A stretch of 64,000 nt of DNA from contig NZ_JAELVF020000001.1 of the NCBI RefSeq assembly GCF_018101125.2, positions 2,017,068 through 2,081,067 on the forward strand, in the 5' to 3' direction. The notes beneath the pieces were generated by a model that did no database searches, was not told the DNA's origin, and saw nothing but the letters and a program-made list of their open reading frames with translations. The position numbers and the translations under genes were made by a program. How positions within the stretch are numbered: the stretch's first letter is position 1; the number at the start of each line of letters is the position of its first letter. Shown in pieces: positions 39,518-48,169 of the stretch. The DNA comes from Streptomyces tardus. Lineage in GTDB: Bacteria; Actinomycetota; Actinomycetes; Streptomycetales; Streptomycetaceae.

Positions 39518-41671
39518 TCAGGCCGCCTCGGCCGGGCGGTCCGCGGCGAAGGCTGCGAGGACTCCGGCGGCCAGCGCGGAGCGTTCGACCATCCCGGCCG
39601 CCGACACGTGCTCGCTGCGCGCGTGCGCCCCGCCGCCGATCGCGCCCAGTCCGTCCAGCACCGGCGTACCCGTGGCGAGGGCGAAGTTCCCGTCGCTGGC
39701 ACCGCCCACCGCCGTCTCGCGCAGGTCCACACCGAGCGGACGGGCACAGGCGCGCGCCAGTTCGTACAGACGGGCTACGCCGGGGGTCCGCTCGAAGACC
39801 GGCCGGTTCCAGCCACCGGTGAGGCGCACCGTGGTGCGCGCGTCGAGCGGGGCGATCTCGGCCAGCGCGCGGGAGATCCGGTCGCGCTCCTCGCCGGTGG
39901 CCACCCGTATGTCCAGCTCGGCCCGGAAGTGCCCGGCGGTGACGTTGCTCCGGGTGCCGCCCGCGACCACACCGACGTTGACCGAGGTGCCGAGGCTGAG
40001 GTCCTGCAGGCGGTCCAGCGCGATGATCCGGTGGGCCGCCTCCAGCACCGCGCTCGCCCCGTCGGCCGGGTCGAGCCCCGCGTGGGCCTCGACGCCCTCC
40101 ACGGTCAGGGTGAAGAGGCCGACGCCCTTTCGGGTGGTCTTCAGCGCGCCGCCGTCGGCGCTCGCCTCGAAGACCAGCACCGCGCGTGCCGCCCGCGCCT
40201 CCGCCTCGATCACCGCCTGAGAGGCGGCGCTTCCGGTCTCCTCGTCGCCGTTGAGCAGCAGGGTGCAGGGTGGCGCGGGCAGGCCGAGCGCGTGCAGCGC
40301 CCGGAGCGCCCACACCACCTGCACCAGGCCGGCCTTCATGTCGAAGACCCCCGGGCCGACGATCCGGTCGCCGTCCCGGCCGAACGGCCACTGCTCCAGC
40401 GTGCCGGTCGGCCAGACGGTGTCGTAGTGGGCGAGGAGCAGCACCGGCGGGGCGTCGCGCAGCGCGCCGGTGCCGGCGTAGCGGCGTATCAACACGTCGG
40501 CGGCGCCGGGACGTTCGCGGCGCTCCTCCTGTGCGGGTGCGCCCAGCGAGCGGTCCAGCCAGCCGCGCAGATGCTCCAGGCAGGTGCGGAGCGCGTCCAG
40601 GTCGTCGCTGGCGCTCTCGACGGAGGTGTAGGCGGCGAGGTCGGCGGCGAGGCGGTCGAGTTCGTCCAGGAGCTGCTCGGACATGCCGGCCGGGTCGCGC
40701 TCCAGTGCGCGCAGACCCTCCAGCACCGCCCGCAGCACAGGTGCCTCCAGCCCCGCCTGTTCGGCGCCGGCCAGCACGGACCCGTAGTGCGTGGTCACCT
40801 CGACCGGGCGGCGCCGGACGGCGAGATCGCGCCAGATGCCGCTGCGGTCCTTGGGCTGCCCGCGCAGCCAGCGTACGAGTTCGTCGCAGGCGGCTTCGCG
40901 GACGGCGGGAGAGGACTGCGGCCCCATCGCGACGGCGTCGAAGGCGTCGAAGGACTCGCGTCGTACGCCCGATGCGTCGGCCACCGCGAAGATCTCCCGC
41001 ACCAGCGCGTACATCGCCGGACGGTGCCGGTCGATGAGATCGGCCATCGGCGCGTCCGCGAGGGCGGTGGCCGAGAGCATCGCGCCGAACCCGGCCTTCG
41101 CCCACAGATAGCCCTCCACGTTGTCGCTCGCCAGGGCCGGGCCCCACGCCCGGAGATCGGCCACGATCGAGCGGACCCGCGGTGAGACGGGCGCGCCGCC
41201 GACCTCGCCGAGGACCAGGGCGCCGGGACCGCCGTAGCGGATCACCCCCGGCTCGGCGAGGTCCGCGAAGATGTTGACGAAGGCGGCGACCGTACGACCG
41301 ACACCGACGTACGAGGCGATCAGGTCCTCGTTGAACCCGTTCTGAACCGACACCACGCAGCCGTCCTCCGCCAGCCGTGGCGCGATCCAGTCCATCGCGG
41401 CCTCGGTGGCCTGCGCCTTGACCGCCAGCAGCACCCGCCCCAGCGGTGGGCCCGCGTACTGCTCGGGGGTGGTGACCGCCCGGGGTGCGACGGTCTCGCG
41501 CTCCTGCCCGCGCAGCACGGTCAGACCGTGTGCACGCACCTGCGCGACGTGCTCGGCGTCGGTGTCGACGAGGGTGACGGGGTGTCCGGCCGCGATGAGG
41601 CTGTGGGCCAGGGTGCCGCCGATGGCCCCGCCTCCCACCACGGTGTAGCCGGTCTGTTCGGGGACGCTCAT
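39518..41671 (-). CDS. Ketopantoate-reductase-like / M20 metallopeptidase fusion
   Basis: 717 residues from ATG 41671 with GGAGG upstream. Residues 1-329 are a PanE/ApbA-type reductase: VVGGGAIGGTLAHSL, LLAVKAQATE, VVSVQNGFNE, and EGYLWAKAGFGAML with its Lys. From Met330 (40684) an M20 peptidase follows, close to glutamate carboxypeptidase: LLLAHYDTVWPTG, GPGVFDMKAG, NGDEETGS (metal and general-base residues), a dimerisation insert and GGAHARSEHV. There is no stop between the halves and no good Shine-Dalgarno before Met330, so it should be one protein. The pairing suggests an amide or N-acyl substrate whose product is a 2-oxo or 2-hydroxy acid. That is inference. Confidence 0.8.
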   Translation of the reverse strand: MSVPEQTGYTVVGGGAIGGTLAHSLIAAGHPVTLVDTDAEHVAQVRAHGLTVLRGQERETVAPRAVTTPEQYAGPPLGRVLLAVKAQATEAAMDWIAPRLAEDGCVVSVQNGFNEDLIASYVGVGRTVAAFVNIFADLAEPGVIRYGGPGALVLGEVGGAPVSPRVRSIVADLRAWGPALASDNVEGYLWAKAGFGAMLSATALADAPMADLIDRHRPAMYALVREIFAVADASGVRRESFDAFDAVAMGPQSSPAVREAACDELVRWLRGQPKDRSGIWRDLAVRRRPVEVTTHYGSVLAGAEQAGLEAPVLRAVLEGLRALERDPAGMSEQLLDELDRLAADLAAYTSVESASDDLDALRTCLEHLRGWLDRSLGAPAQEERRERPGAADVLIRRYAGTGALRDAPPVLLLAHYDTVWPTGTLEQWPFGRDGDRIVGPGVFDMKAGLVQVVWALRALHALGLPAPPCTLLLNGDEETGSAASQAVIEAEARAARAVLVFEASADGGALKTTRKGVGLFTLTVEGVEAHAGLDPADGASAVLEAAHRIIALDRLQDLSLGTSVNVGVVAGGTRSNVTAGHFRAELDIRVATGEERDRISRALAEIAPLDARTTVRLTGGWNRPVFERTPGVARLYELARACARPLGVDLRETAVGGASDGNFALATGTPVLDGLGAIGGGAHARSEHVSAAGMVERSALAAGVLAAFAADRPAEAA

Positions 41672-41827
41672 GATTCGCGGTGCCTCCGTGCGCGGGTGAA
41701 CGGCTCGTTCGCCGCGCGGGTAGGGGTGGTACGTCGGTCGGTTGGGGGGGGTGGGGAGCGGTCCGGTCGGGCCGGCCGGGCCGGTCGGTCGCTCGGGCGG
41801 CGGCCCGTCGGGTTCGCCGCACGCGCG

Positions 41828-42706
41828 TCAGTCGCGTCCGTCGCGTCCGTCGGGTCCGACGCGTCCGTCGGGTCCGTCGGGTTCGTCGGGCGGGGGCCAG
41901 AGGCGGGGCAGGCCGGGCGCCCCGGTGCTGCTGCCGCCGTCGACCCGCAGGATCTCGCCGGTCACCCAGGACGCCTCCGGCCCGGCGATCCAGTGCACGG
42001 CCCGGGCGACGTCCTGCGGAGTGCCGGGCCGGCCGAGCGGGTTGGGCGTGACGGCGGCCGTGTACTCCTCCGTCACCGGGTTGCAGTCGCTGTCCACCCG
42101 GACGAAACCGGGGCTGACGGCGTTGACGCGGATGCCGTACGGCCCGAGCTCCAGCGCGGCGGCGCGGGTGGCCATCTCCAGCGCAGCCTTGGACGCGGCG
42201 TACGGCCCGCCACCGGGCCGGGAGCGCAGCGCGGCACCGGAGGAGATGTTCACCACCGAGGCGGACCGCCCGGCCGTACGGGCGAGGCGGGCGAGTTCGG
42301 CCGTCGCGAGTACGGGGGCACGGACGTTGAGCGCGAACAGCCGGTCCCACTGGTCGGCGGTGACCCCGGCCATCTCCAGCGAGGGGTAGACGCCCGCCGC
42401 GTTGACCAGGATCTCCACCGGTCCGGCGGCCCCGGCCCGGCGGACCGCCGCGGCCGGGGCGCCCGCGTCCGTCAGATCGAGGCACTGGTGGCGGGCGTCC
42501 AGCTCCTGGGCCACCGCGGCGAGCCGGTCACCGTCCGCGTCGACCAGTTCCAGCCGGTGCCGGCCCTGCTCCGCGTACCGTTCGGCGACGGCCCGGCCGA
42601 TGCCGCTCGCGGCACCGGTGATCAGGACCGCGCCCGCCGTGGCGGGGGCGCCCGCTGCCTCGAAGGCCCCGGGGGAGTCGGGAGTTCGGTGCGGGTGGAC
42701 GCTCAT
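41828..42706 (-). CDS. Short-chain dehydrogenase/reductase
   Basis: 292 residues. ATG 42706 overlaps the MHS transporter stop by one base and has AAGGAG upstream. TGAASGIG is the coenzyme motif; NISSG and YAASK supply the catalytic Ser, Tyr and Lys. The C-terminal end (PDGRVGPDGRDGRD) is encoded by degenerate GTCGGGTCC-type repeats at 41828-41890 and is probably a recent extension. It belongs to the same minus-strand catabolic set. Confidence 0.88.
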   Translation of the reverse strand: MSVHPHRTPDSPGAFEAAGAPATAGAVLITGAASGIGRAVAERYAEQGRHRLELVDADGDRLAAVAQELDARHQCLDLTDAGAPAAAVRRAGAAGPVEILVNAAGVYPSLEMAGVTADQWDRLFALNVRAPVLATAELARLARTAGRSASVVNISSGAALRSRPGGGPYAASKAALEMATRAAALELGPYGIRVNAVSPGFVRVDSDCNPVTEEYTAAVTPNPLGRPGTPQDVARAVHWIAGPEASWVTGEILRVDGGSSTGAPGLPRLWPPPDEPDGPDGRVGPDGRDGRD

Positions 42707-44016
42707 CAGGAGAACTCCTTGTCCTTCGTCTCCGGCATGGTCAGGTAGACCAGCAGCGATGCCAGAGCCGCGCCCGAGACGTAGAGCCACAGCAGATCGG
42801 CGTGACCGGAGTCGCTGAGCCAGGTGGTGAAGTACGGCGCCGTACCACCGAAGAGCGCGACCGCCAGCGCGTACGGCAGGGCGATACCGGTCGCCCGTAC
42901 CTCCGGCGGGAACTGCTCGGCCATGATCACGGCGCAGTTCGCGGAGTAGCCGAGGATCAGCAGCATTCCGGTGAGCTGCACGAGGAAGAGCGAGAGGAAG
43001 CTGTCGTTGAGCAGGTGCAGCATCGGCCAGGCCAGCACCACGAAGCCGAGGGCGAAGCCCGCCATGGTCGGCTTCCGGCCCACCTTGTCGGAGAGCAGCC
43101 CGACGAACGGCAGCAGGATCACGAAGATGACCAGACAGAAGGTCTGCGAGAGCAGCGCGGTCTCCAGCGGGATGCCGGTGGTCAGATTGGCGTACGTGGG
43201 CAGGTAGTTGACCCAGATGTAGTACGTCAGGGTGCCGGCGATGGTGATGCCGGCGACCCGCAGCGCGGCGACGGGGTGCTCGACGAACATCGCCTTCACC
43301 GGGTTCGAGCGGGCCCGTCCGGCGCTCTGGGTCTGCTGGAAGGACTCCGTGTCCTCCACCGACACCCGCAGCCACAGGCCGACCAGTCCGAGCAGACCGC
43401 CGACGACGAAGGCCGCCCGCCACCCCCAGGAGTGCAGGGCGTCCTCGCTGAGCAGCGAGGTGCTGAGGGTGCCCAGCAACGAGGCGATCAGGACACCGCC
43501 GGCCACCGAGACCTGCTGCCAGGAGCCGGCGAAGGCACGACGGCCGCGCGCTGCCGACTCCACCAGGAAGGCGGAGGAGGACCCGAACTCACCGCCGGCC
43601 GAGAAGCCCTGCACCAGCCTGGCCAGCAGCAGGACCAGCGGCGCGAGAACACCGATCGCCTCGTAGCTCGGAGTGAACGCGATGACGAAGCCCGAGCCGG
43701 CCATCAGACCGATGGTGAGCGTGAGGCCCTTCTTGCGGCCGACCCGGTCGGCGTACGCGCCCAGCACGGCCGCGCCCACCGGGCGCATCACGAAGCCGAC
43801 CGCGAAGACGGCGAGGGTGGCCAGCAGGCCGACCGCACCCTCGGACTTCGGAAAGAAGACGTCCGCGATGACGGCCGCGAAGATCGAGTACAGCGCCCAG
43901 TCGACCCATTCGACCGTGTTGCCGATGGTGCCGGCGATGATCGCCTTGCGCTGGCGCGGCGAGAGCCGGTGGCTGTCGCCGGGTGGGTCCTGGGAGGTGG
44001 AGAGTTCGGTGCTCAC
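42706..44016 (-). CDS. MHS-family MFS transporter (metabolite:H+ symporter)
   Basis: 436 residues with 12 predicted membrane spans. The N-terminal GTIGNTVEWVDWALYSIFA and AYADRVGRKKGL are characteristic of the metabolite:H+ symporter (ProP/ShiA/KgtP) group, as is RLVQGFSAGGEFGSSSAFL. Known substrates in this group are carboxylates, betaines and similar zwitterions, which suits uptake of an acid or amide for the enzymes encoded downstream. It lies 31 nt past the deacetylase-like gene. Confidence 0.9.
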   Translation of the reverse strand: MSTELSTSQDPPGDSHRLSPRQRKAIIAGTIGNTVEWVDWALYSIFAAVIADVFFPKSEGAVGLLATLAVFAVGFVMRPVGAAVLGAYADRVGRKKGLTLTIGLMAGSGFVIAFTPSYEAIGVLAPLVLLLARLVQGFSAGGEFGSSSAFLVESAARGRRAFAGSWQQVSVAGGVLIASLLGTLSTSLLSEDALHSWGWRAAFVVGGLLGLVGLWLRVSVEDTESFQQTQSAGRARSNPVKAMFVEHPVAALRVAGITIAGTLTYYIWVNYLPTYANLTTGIPLETALLSQTFCLVIFVILLPFVGLLSDKVGRKPTMAGFALGFVVLAWPMLHLLNDSFLSLFLVQLTGMLLILGYSANCAVIMAEQFPPEVRATGIALPYALAVALFGGTAPYFTTWLSDSGHADLLWLYVSGAALASLLVYLTMPETKDKEFS

Positions 44017-44047
44017 GAAGTCTGCTCCTGGTTCCGGGGAGGGGAGT

Positions 44048-44929
44048 TCAGTGGTCCGCCAGTTCGCGATGGGTCGTGAACCACACCTTGCCGCGCTCGG
44101 AGATGTGCGTCAGCAACTCGTCCAGCACCAGCAGTCGTGAACGGTGCCCGATGATGTGCGGATGCAGGGTCAGCTGGAAAACACCGCCCTGTTCGTACGC
44201 GGCGTCGAACTCGTCCCGCCAGATGCCCAGCACACTGCGCGGTGGCGTGTACGGACGCAACGAAGCGAAGCGTTCCATCATGAAGTACGGCGCGTCATCG
44301 CGGATCCACTCCACCGGGAGCTCCACGACGCCCGTGGGTTCGCCGCGCTCCAGCAGCTCGTACGGCTCGTCGTCGGCCATGAGCGAGGAGTCGTAGCGCA
44401 GACCCATCTCGCGCGTGATCGCCAGCGTGTGGGCGGAGAAGTCCCAGGAGGGCGTACGGATGCCGGCGGGGGCGGTGCCGGTGACGCTCTCCAGCACCTC
44501 CGCGGCGCGGTACTGGAGCGTGCGCTCCTCGTCCTCGGAGAGGGCGGTGTTGCGCTCGTGGATCCAGCCGTGCAGCGCCACTTCGTGGCCCGCCGCGACG
44601 CAGGAGCGGGCCTCCTCGGGGCGCAGCAGCGCGCAGACGGCGGGGACGAAGAAACTGGCGGGCACCCCGTGGTGCTCCAGCAGCCGCAGAATGCGCGGCA
44701 CCGCGACGCGGGCGCCGTACTCGCCCTGGGCCATCTTCGCGGGGCTGGTGTCGGCGTCCCTCAGGGCGGGCGTCTCGTGGTCGGAGTCGAACGACACCGC
44801 CACCGCGCACCGCGCGCCGCCGGGCCAGCTCCCGGGGGCGAGGGAACGGCCGGCGCGCACGTGTTCGACGTGGCCGCGCCAGGTTGTCTCGCTCCACTCC
44901 CACGGCTGCTGCGCATCCTGCTGAGGCAT
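44048..44929 (-). CDS. Polysaccharide deacetylase / PuuE-like family protein
   Basis: 293 residues without a signal peptide. It has the NodB fold: VSFDSDHETPAL (Asp ligands), SFFVPA, HEVALHGWIHE (two His ligands), IRTPSWDFSAHT, LTLHPHIIGH. Cytosolic members of this family include PuuE allantoinase, which hydrolyses a cyclic amide, rather than sugar deacetylases. First gene of the minus-strand set, with 180 nt to the divergent regulator gene. Confidence 0.85.
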   Translation of the reverse strand: MPQQDAQQPWEWSETTWRGHVEHVRAGRSLAPGSWPGGARCAVAVSFDSDHETPALRDADTSPAKMAQGEYGARVAVPRILRLLEHHGVPASFFVPAVCALLRPEEARSCVAAGHEVALHGWIHERNTALSEDEERTLQYRAAEVLESVTGTAPAGIRTPSWDFSAHTLAITREMGLRYDSSLMADDEPYELLERGEPTGVVELPVEWIRDDAPYFMMERFASLRPYTPPRSVLGIWRDEFDAAYEQGGVFQLTLHPHIIGHRSRLLVLDELLTHISERGKVWFTTHRELADH

Positions 44930-45109
44930 GGTGCACCGTTTCCTCTCCGCCGAGTCGCTGCCTCGGATCGTGCTCCCGGTTGTTCCGACGAGCACCTCGA
45001 CGGGACCGCTCGGGGCCCGCAGTTGCGAGGTCGTCGTGTGGTGCTCCATCGTGGCGAGCACAATCGGACAACCGCCAAATCGTTGGGAACCGTCAGGGGG
45101 CCGGCCCGG

Positions 45110-46195
45110 ATGAAGGATTCCGTCAGAACGCCGGTCGAGCTGGACGAAACCGACCTGGCGCTCGCGCACGCCCTGCAAATCGCTCCCCGCGCGCCGTGGG
45201 CGACCGTGGGCGCGGTGCTGGAGCTGAGCCCGGTGACGGTGGCGCGGCGCTGGAGCCGTATCACCGACGCCGGGGTCGCCTGGGTCACGGCCACCGGTTC
45301 GCCCGAACTCTGGCGCTCCCTGTGCAACGCGTTCATCAGTGTGAACTGCGAGCCGGCGCTGCGTTCCGAGGTCGCACTCTCGCTCGCCCGCGACCCGCGG
45401 ACGAAGTCGGTGATGGAGCTCGCCAGCGGGCCGGACATCCACGTCAACGCGGTGACCCGCGACCTCCCCGGCCTCTCCCGCTTCGTCCTCGACCAGGTCA
45501 GTCGCATCCCCGGGGTGCTGCGGGTGGAGACCCAGATCACCACCCGCATCCTGACCGCGGGCAGTGCCTGGCGCCTGGACGCCCTCTCGCGCGCGCAGCA
45601 GCAGGCCCTGCAGCGGTACGCGGGAGAGGCGGGCGCCGCGCCCATGCCCCGTCTGAGCGACGCCGACCGCGCGCTGCTGCTGGCGCTGGCCCCGGACGCC
45701 CGGCGCAACATCGCCGATCTCGCCCGACTGACCGGCACCAACGAGACCGCCGCCCGTCGGCGCCTGCACCGCCTCGAACGCGAGGGGGCCGTGTCGTTCC
45801 GCTGCGAGGTCGCGCAGCACGTCACCGGCTGGCCGGTGACCTCGCTGATGTGGGGCAGCGTCCCCTCGGCGGACTGGCGGCGCGCCTGCGAACAGCTCGG
45901 ACGGCTGCCTCAGGTACGCCTGTTGACCACCACCAGCGGCTCCACCAACGTCTTCCTCAGCTGCTGGCTGCACTCCCTGGACGCCGCGCTGGACCTCGAG
46001 GAACGTGTCGCGGTCGCGTGCCCCGCCTTCGAACGGGCCGACCACGCCATGGTGATGCGCACCGTCAAGCGGCAGGGCTGGATTCTGGACGACCTCGGCC
46101 GGCGGCTCTCCAGCGCCCCCATCGACCCCTGGTACGAGGACGACGTTCCGCCGGGGCCGACCCCGTCCGCCGGAGGCGTCGCCCCCACCCGCTGA
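45110..46195 (+). CDS. Lrp/AsnC-family regulator with two HTH modules
   Basis: 361 residues. There are two tandem units, each with an AsnC-type winged helix (DLALAHALQIAPRAPWATVG; DRALLLALAPDARRNIADLA then NETAARRRLHRLEREG) and a RAM-like ligand-binding part. It diverges from the transporter/enzyme set and probably controls it in response to an amino acid or the pathway substrate. ATG 45110 has a G-run upstream. Confidence 0.87.
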   Translation: MKDSVRTPVELDETDLALAHALQIAPRAPWATVGAVLELSPVTVARRWSRITDAGVAWVTATGSPELWRSLCNAFISVNCEPALRSEVALSLARDPRTKSVMELASGPDIHVNAVTRDLPGLSRFVLDQVSRIPGVLRVETQITTRILTAGSAWRLDALSRAQQQALQRYAGEAGAAPMPRLSDADRALLLALAPDARRNIADLARLTGTNETAARRRLHRLEREGAVSFRCEVAQHVTGWPVTSLMWGSVPSADWRRACEQLGRLPQVRLLTTTSGSTNVFLSCWLHSLDAALDLEERVAVACPAFERADHAMVMRTVKRQGWILDDLGRRLSSAPIDPWYEDDVPPGPTPSAGGVAPTR

Positions 46196-46433
46196 AGCCG
46201 CGGTACGGGCTGGGCGCAGGCGGGGCCCGCTGGGGCGTGGGCGCACCCAGCCCGTGGCGTATGCATGCCGTGACGTATGCATCCGACCGGCCGGGGCGGC
46301 CCGCCGGGCGTGCGCACCACCCGTTGCGCACGCACGCCCGTACCGGCCGCGGAGGCGGCGGGTACGGGCGGCGGGTACGGGCGGCGGGGCGCCGAGGGCG
46401 TGACCGCCGACGCGGGGCGGGACTCTGCCCGGG

Positions 46434-47180
46434 TCAGCCGCCCGCGGGGACGCGTGCGGCGGGGGCGGTCAGTTCGGCCGCACCCTCGGGCACCGGGACC
46501 GCGGCGAAGATCTCGCCCTGCTGCCTGGCGAGCTCCTCCACCCGCTTCGGCGGGGTGTCCGGCAGGCGCTGCTCCTCGTAGAGCGGGTGGGTGTCGGTGG
46601 CCGCCTGGCGGCTCGCGGGGGTGTGCAGCTGGATCTCGAACTTGTGCTTGGTCCGGGCGTCGGCCCAGGCGGTGTTGATGGCCTTGTAACTGGCGCGGTT
46701 CTTCCAGGTGTTGCTCCACCGCACGTTGGTGTGGCCGTAGTCGGTGAGCATGCGGGCGGCCGTCTCCGCGCCACCGGTGTACGCCTCGTCGGGCCACTGG
46801 AAGGTGTACCGGATCGAGTCGTTGATGTCGCCGAGTGCGTCGTGCACGCTCTGCTCCGGGTCCGCCCGCAGCCAGGTGGCGATCTTGCGCTTGAGCGAGT
46901 CCTCGGTCTTCAACCGCTTGTCGAAGCCGACGAGTTCGGCGTCGCTCCAGGAGGCGACCGTGCGCACCTGGGCGCTGATCTCCTTCTCGGCGTCCTTCGC
47001 ACGGTCCAGGAACGCGTCGACGGCCCTGTTCTCCTGGGCGTTCAGGCGCAGGCCGTCCTTCTGCCAGCCGGAGTCCTTCGGTGCTGCGGTGGCGGCGGCC
47101 GGTACGGCGACGGCCGCGGCGAGCGCGGTGGCCAGTACGGCGCCGGTGACGGCACGCGGCGCGCGGAGCTGCAACGACAT
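46434..47180 (-). CDS. Secreted RelA/SpoT-fold protein (nucleotide 3'-pyrophosphokinase-like)
   Basis: 248 residues; ATG 47180 has GAGGGGAA upstream and gives a clean Sec signal peptide (to about residue 33). The exported domain follows the (p)ppGpp-synthetase pattern: KRKIATWL, DINDSIRYTF (Asp121, like the catalytic Asp of Rel), RASYKAINT (Tyr165, like the G-loop Tyr) and FEIQLHTPAS (Glu182, like the EIQ.RT Glu). THPLYEEQR closes the fold. Streptomyces are known to secrete an ATP:nucleotide 3'-pyrophosphokinase, and this looks like that class, not a cytosolic Rel (no HD or TGS domain). Activity is inferred from motifs only. Confidence 0.75.
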   Translation of the reverse strand: MSLQLRAPRAVTGAVLATALAAAVAVPAAATAAPKDSGWQKDGLRLNAQENRAVDAFLDRAKDAEKEISAQVRTVASWSDAELVGFDKRLKTEDSLKRKIATWLRADPEQSVHDALGDINDSIRYTFQWPDEAYTGGAETAARMLTDYGHTNVRWSNTWKNRASYKAINTAWADARTKHKFEIQLHTPASRQAATDTHPLYEEQRLPDTPPKRVEELARQQGEIFAAVPVPEGAAELTAPAARVPAGG

Positions 47181-47291
47181 CGGGTGGGTTCCCCTCGCTG
47201 GGTTCGGTGGATCGACGCCGCCATAACGCCGCACCACCCCCACCCGTCACGGCCCCGCGCGGCGAGCACCCGAACGCGCAAGGGGGCACGA

Positions 47292-47340
47292 GAGTGCGGG
47301 AGGGGCGCGGCGATCGACTCACCGCGCCCCTCCCGCACTC
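47292..47340 (-). terminator. Terminator of the ABC transporter genes
   Basis: A 19-bp perfect stem (47292-47310 with 47322-47340) and 11-nt loop, 66 nt past the last permease stop. It is the strongest hairpin of its kind in the window. Confidence 0.8.
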
Positions 47341-47405
47341 CGGATCCCGACGGGCCCCGCCGCGGCGTCCGGAACTCCGCTCCGGGCCCGGGCGCACCCG
47401 TACGG

Positions 47406-48128
47406 CTACTCCTCGCCGGCGAGCTTGAGCACCCGCAGCCGGTCCACGGCGAACCAGGTGCCGCCGACCGTCACCACCACCAGCAGCACGGCGGCCGTGG
47501 GCAGCGACACCGCGGAGCTGACGTCCACCCCGCTGCCGGTGACCTTCTCGGCCAGCGCGAGCGCCCACTGCTGGACGCTGAGCGTACGGGCGCCCGGCAC
47601 GAGCGAGCCGAACAGCGCCTCCCACACCAGCGCGTACACGAGGCCGATGACGACAGCGTTCCGGCTGACCGTGCCGAGCAGCAGGAACAGCGCGCAGTAC
47701 GCGATCGAGGCGACCACGGCCGCGATCGCGAAGGCGACGGCGATCTGCTGGCTGGCCCCGACCAGGATGAATCCGGCCAACAGCACGGGCAGCGCGGAGA
47801 AGAGCAGCGTCACCCCGATCGCGACGAAGAGCTTGGTGCAGATGATGGTCGACCGCTTCAGCGGCTTGGACAGCAGATAGACGATCGACCCGTCGTCGAT
47901 CTCCGGACCGATGGCGCCCGTACCGGCGATCACGCCGATCAGCGGCACCAGCGTGGCGAGGGCGAAACCGCTCAGCAGCTGGGTCGCGACGTCGTCGCTC
48001 GACGCGTCGAAGACACGCACCAGCGTCGCGATGAGCAGCAGCAGTGCGGGCAGCACCATGAGGATGAGAGCACGGCGTCGGCCGAGCAGCGCCCGGTAGG
48101 TGAGCCGGGCGACCGTGGGGTCGTACAT
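47406..48128 (-). CDS. ABC transporter permease (ABC-2 type)
   Basis: 240 residues with about six membrane spans. The N-terminal RALLGRRRALILMVLPALLL and GPEIDDGSIVYLLSKPLKRS are typical of ABC-2 permeases (NatB/YfiMN type). It follows the ATPase encoded at 48170-49087 by 41 nt and should pair with it. The substrate is unknown. Confidence 0.87.
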   Translation of the reverse strand: MYDPTVARLTYRALLGRRRALILMVLPALLLLIATLVRVFDASSDDVATQLLSGFALATLVPLIGVIAGTGAIGPEIDDGSIVYLLSKPLKRSTIICTKLFVAIGVTLLFSALPVLLAGFILVGASQQIAVAFAIAAVVASIAYCALFLLLGTVSRNAVVIGLVYALVWEALFGSLVPGARTLSVQQWALALAEKVTGSGVDVSSAVSLPTAAVLLVVVTVGGTWFAVDRLRVLKLAGEE

Positions 48129-48169
48129 GGCATGGCTCCTTGTGAGGCCGGGACGGACCAGTCCGTCGC

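Noticed and set aside
37935..42485. A single 1516-codon minus-strand frame
   Set aside because: Only the last part (from about 39371) encodes a recognisable protein. The rest is antisense or shifted reading of the reductase-M20 fusion and SDR genes in stop-poor, GC-rich DNA.
46205..46255. Terminator after the Lrp gene
   Set aside because: The 10-bp stem has a 31-nt loop and no T-run; too weak to call.
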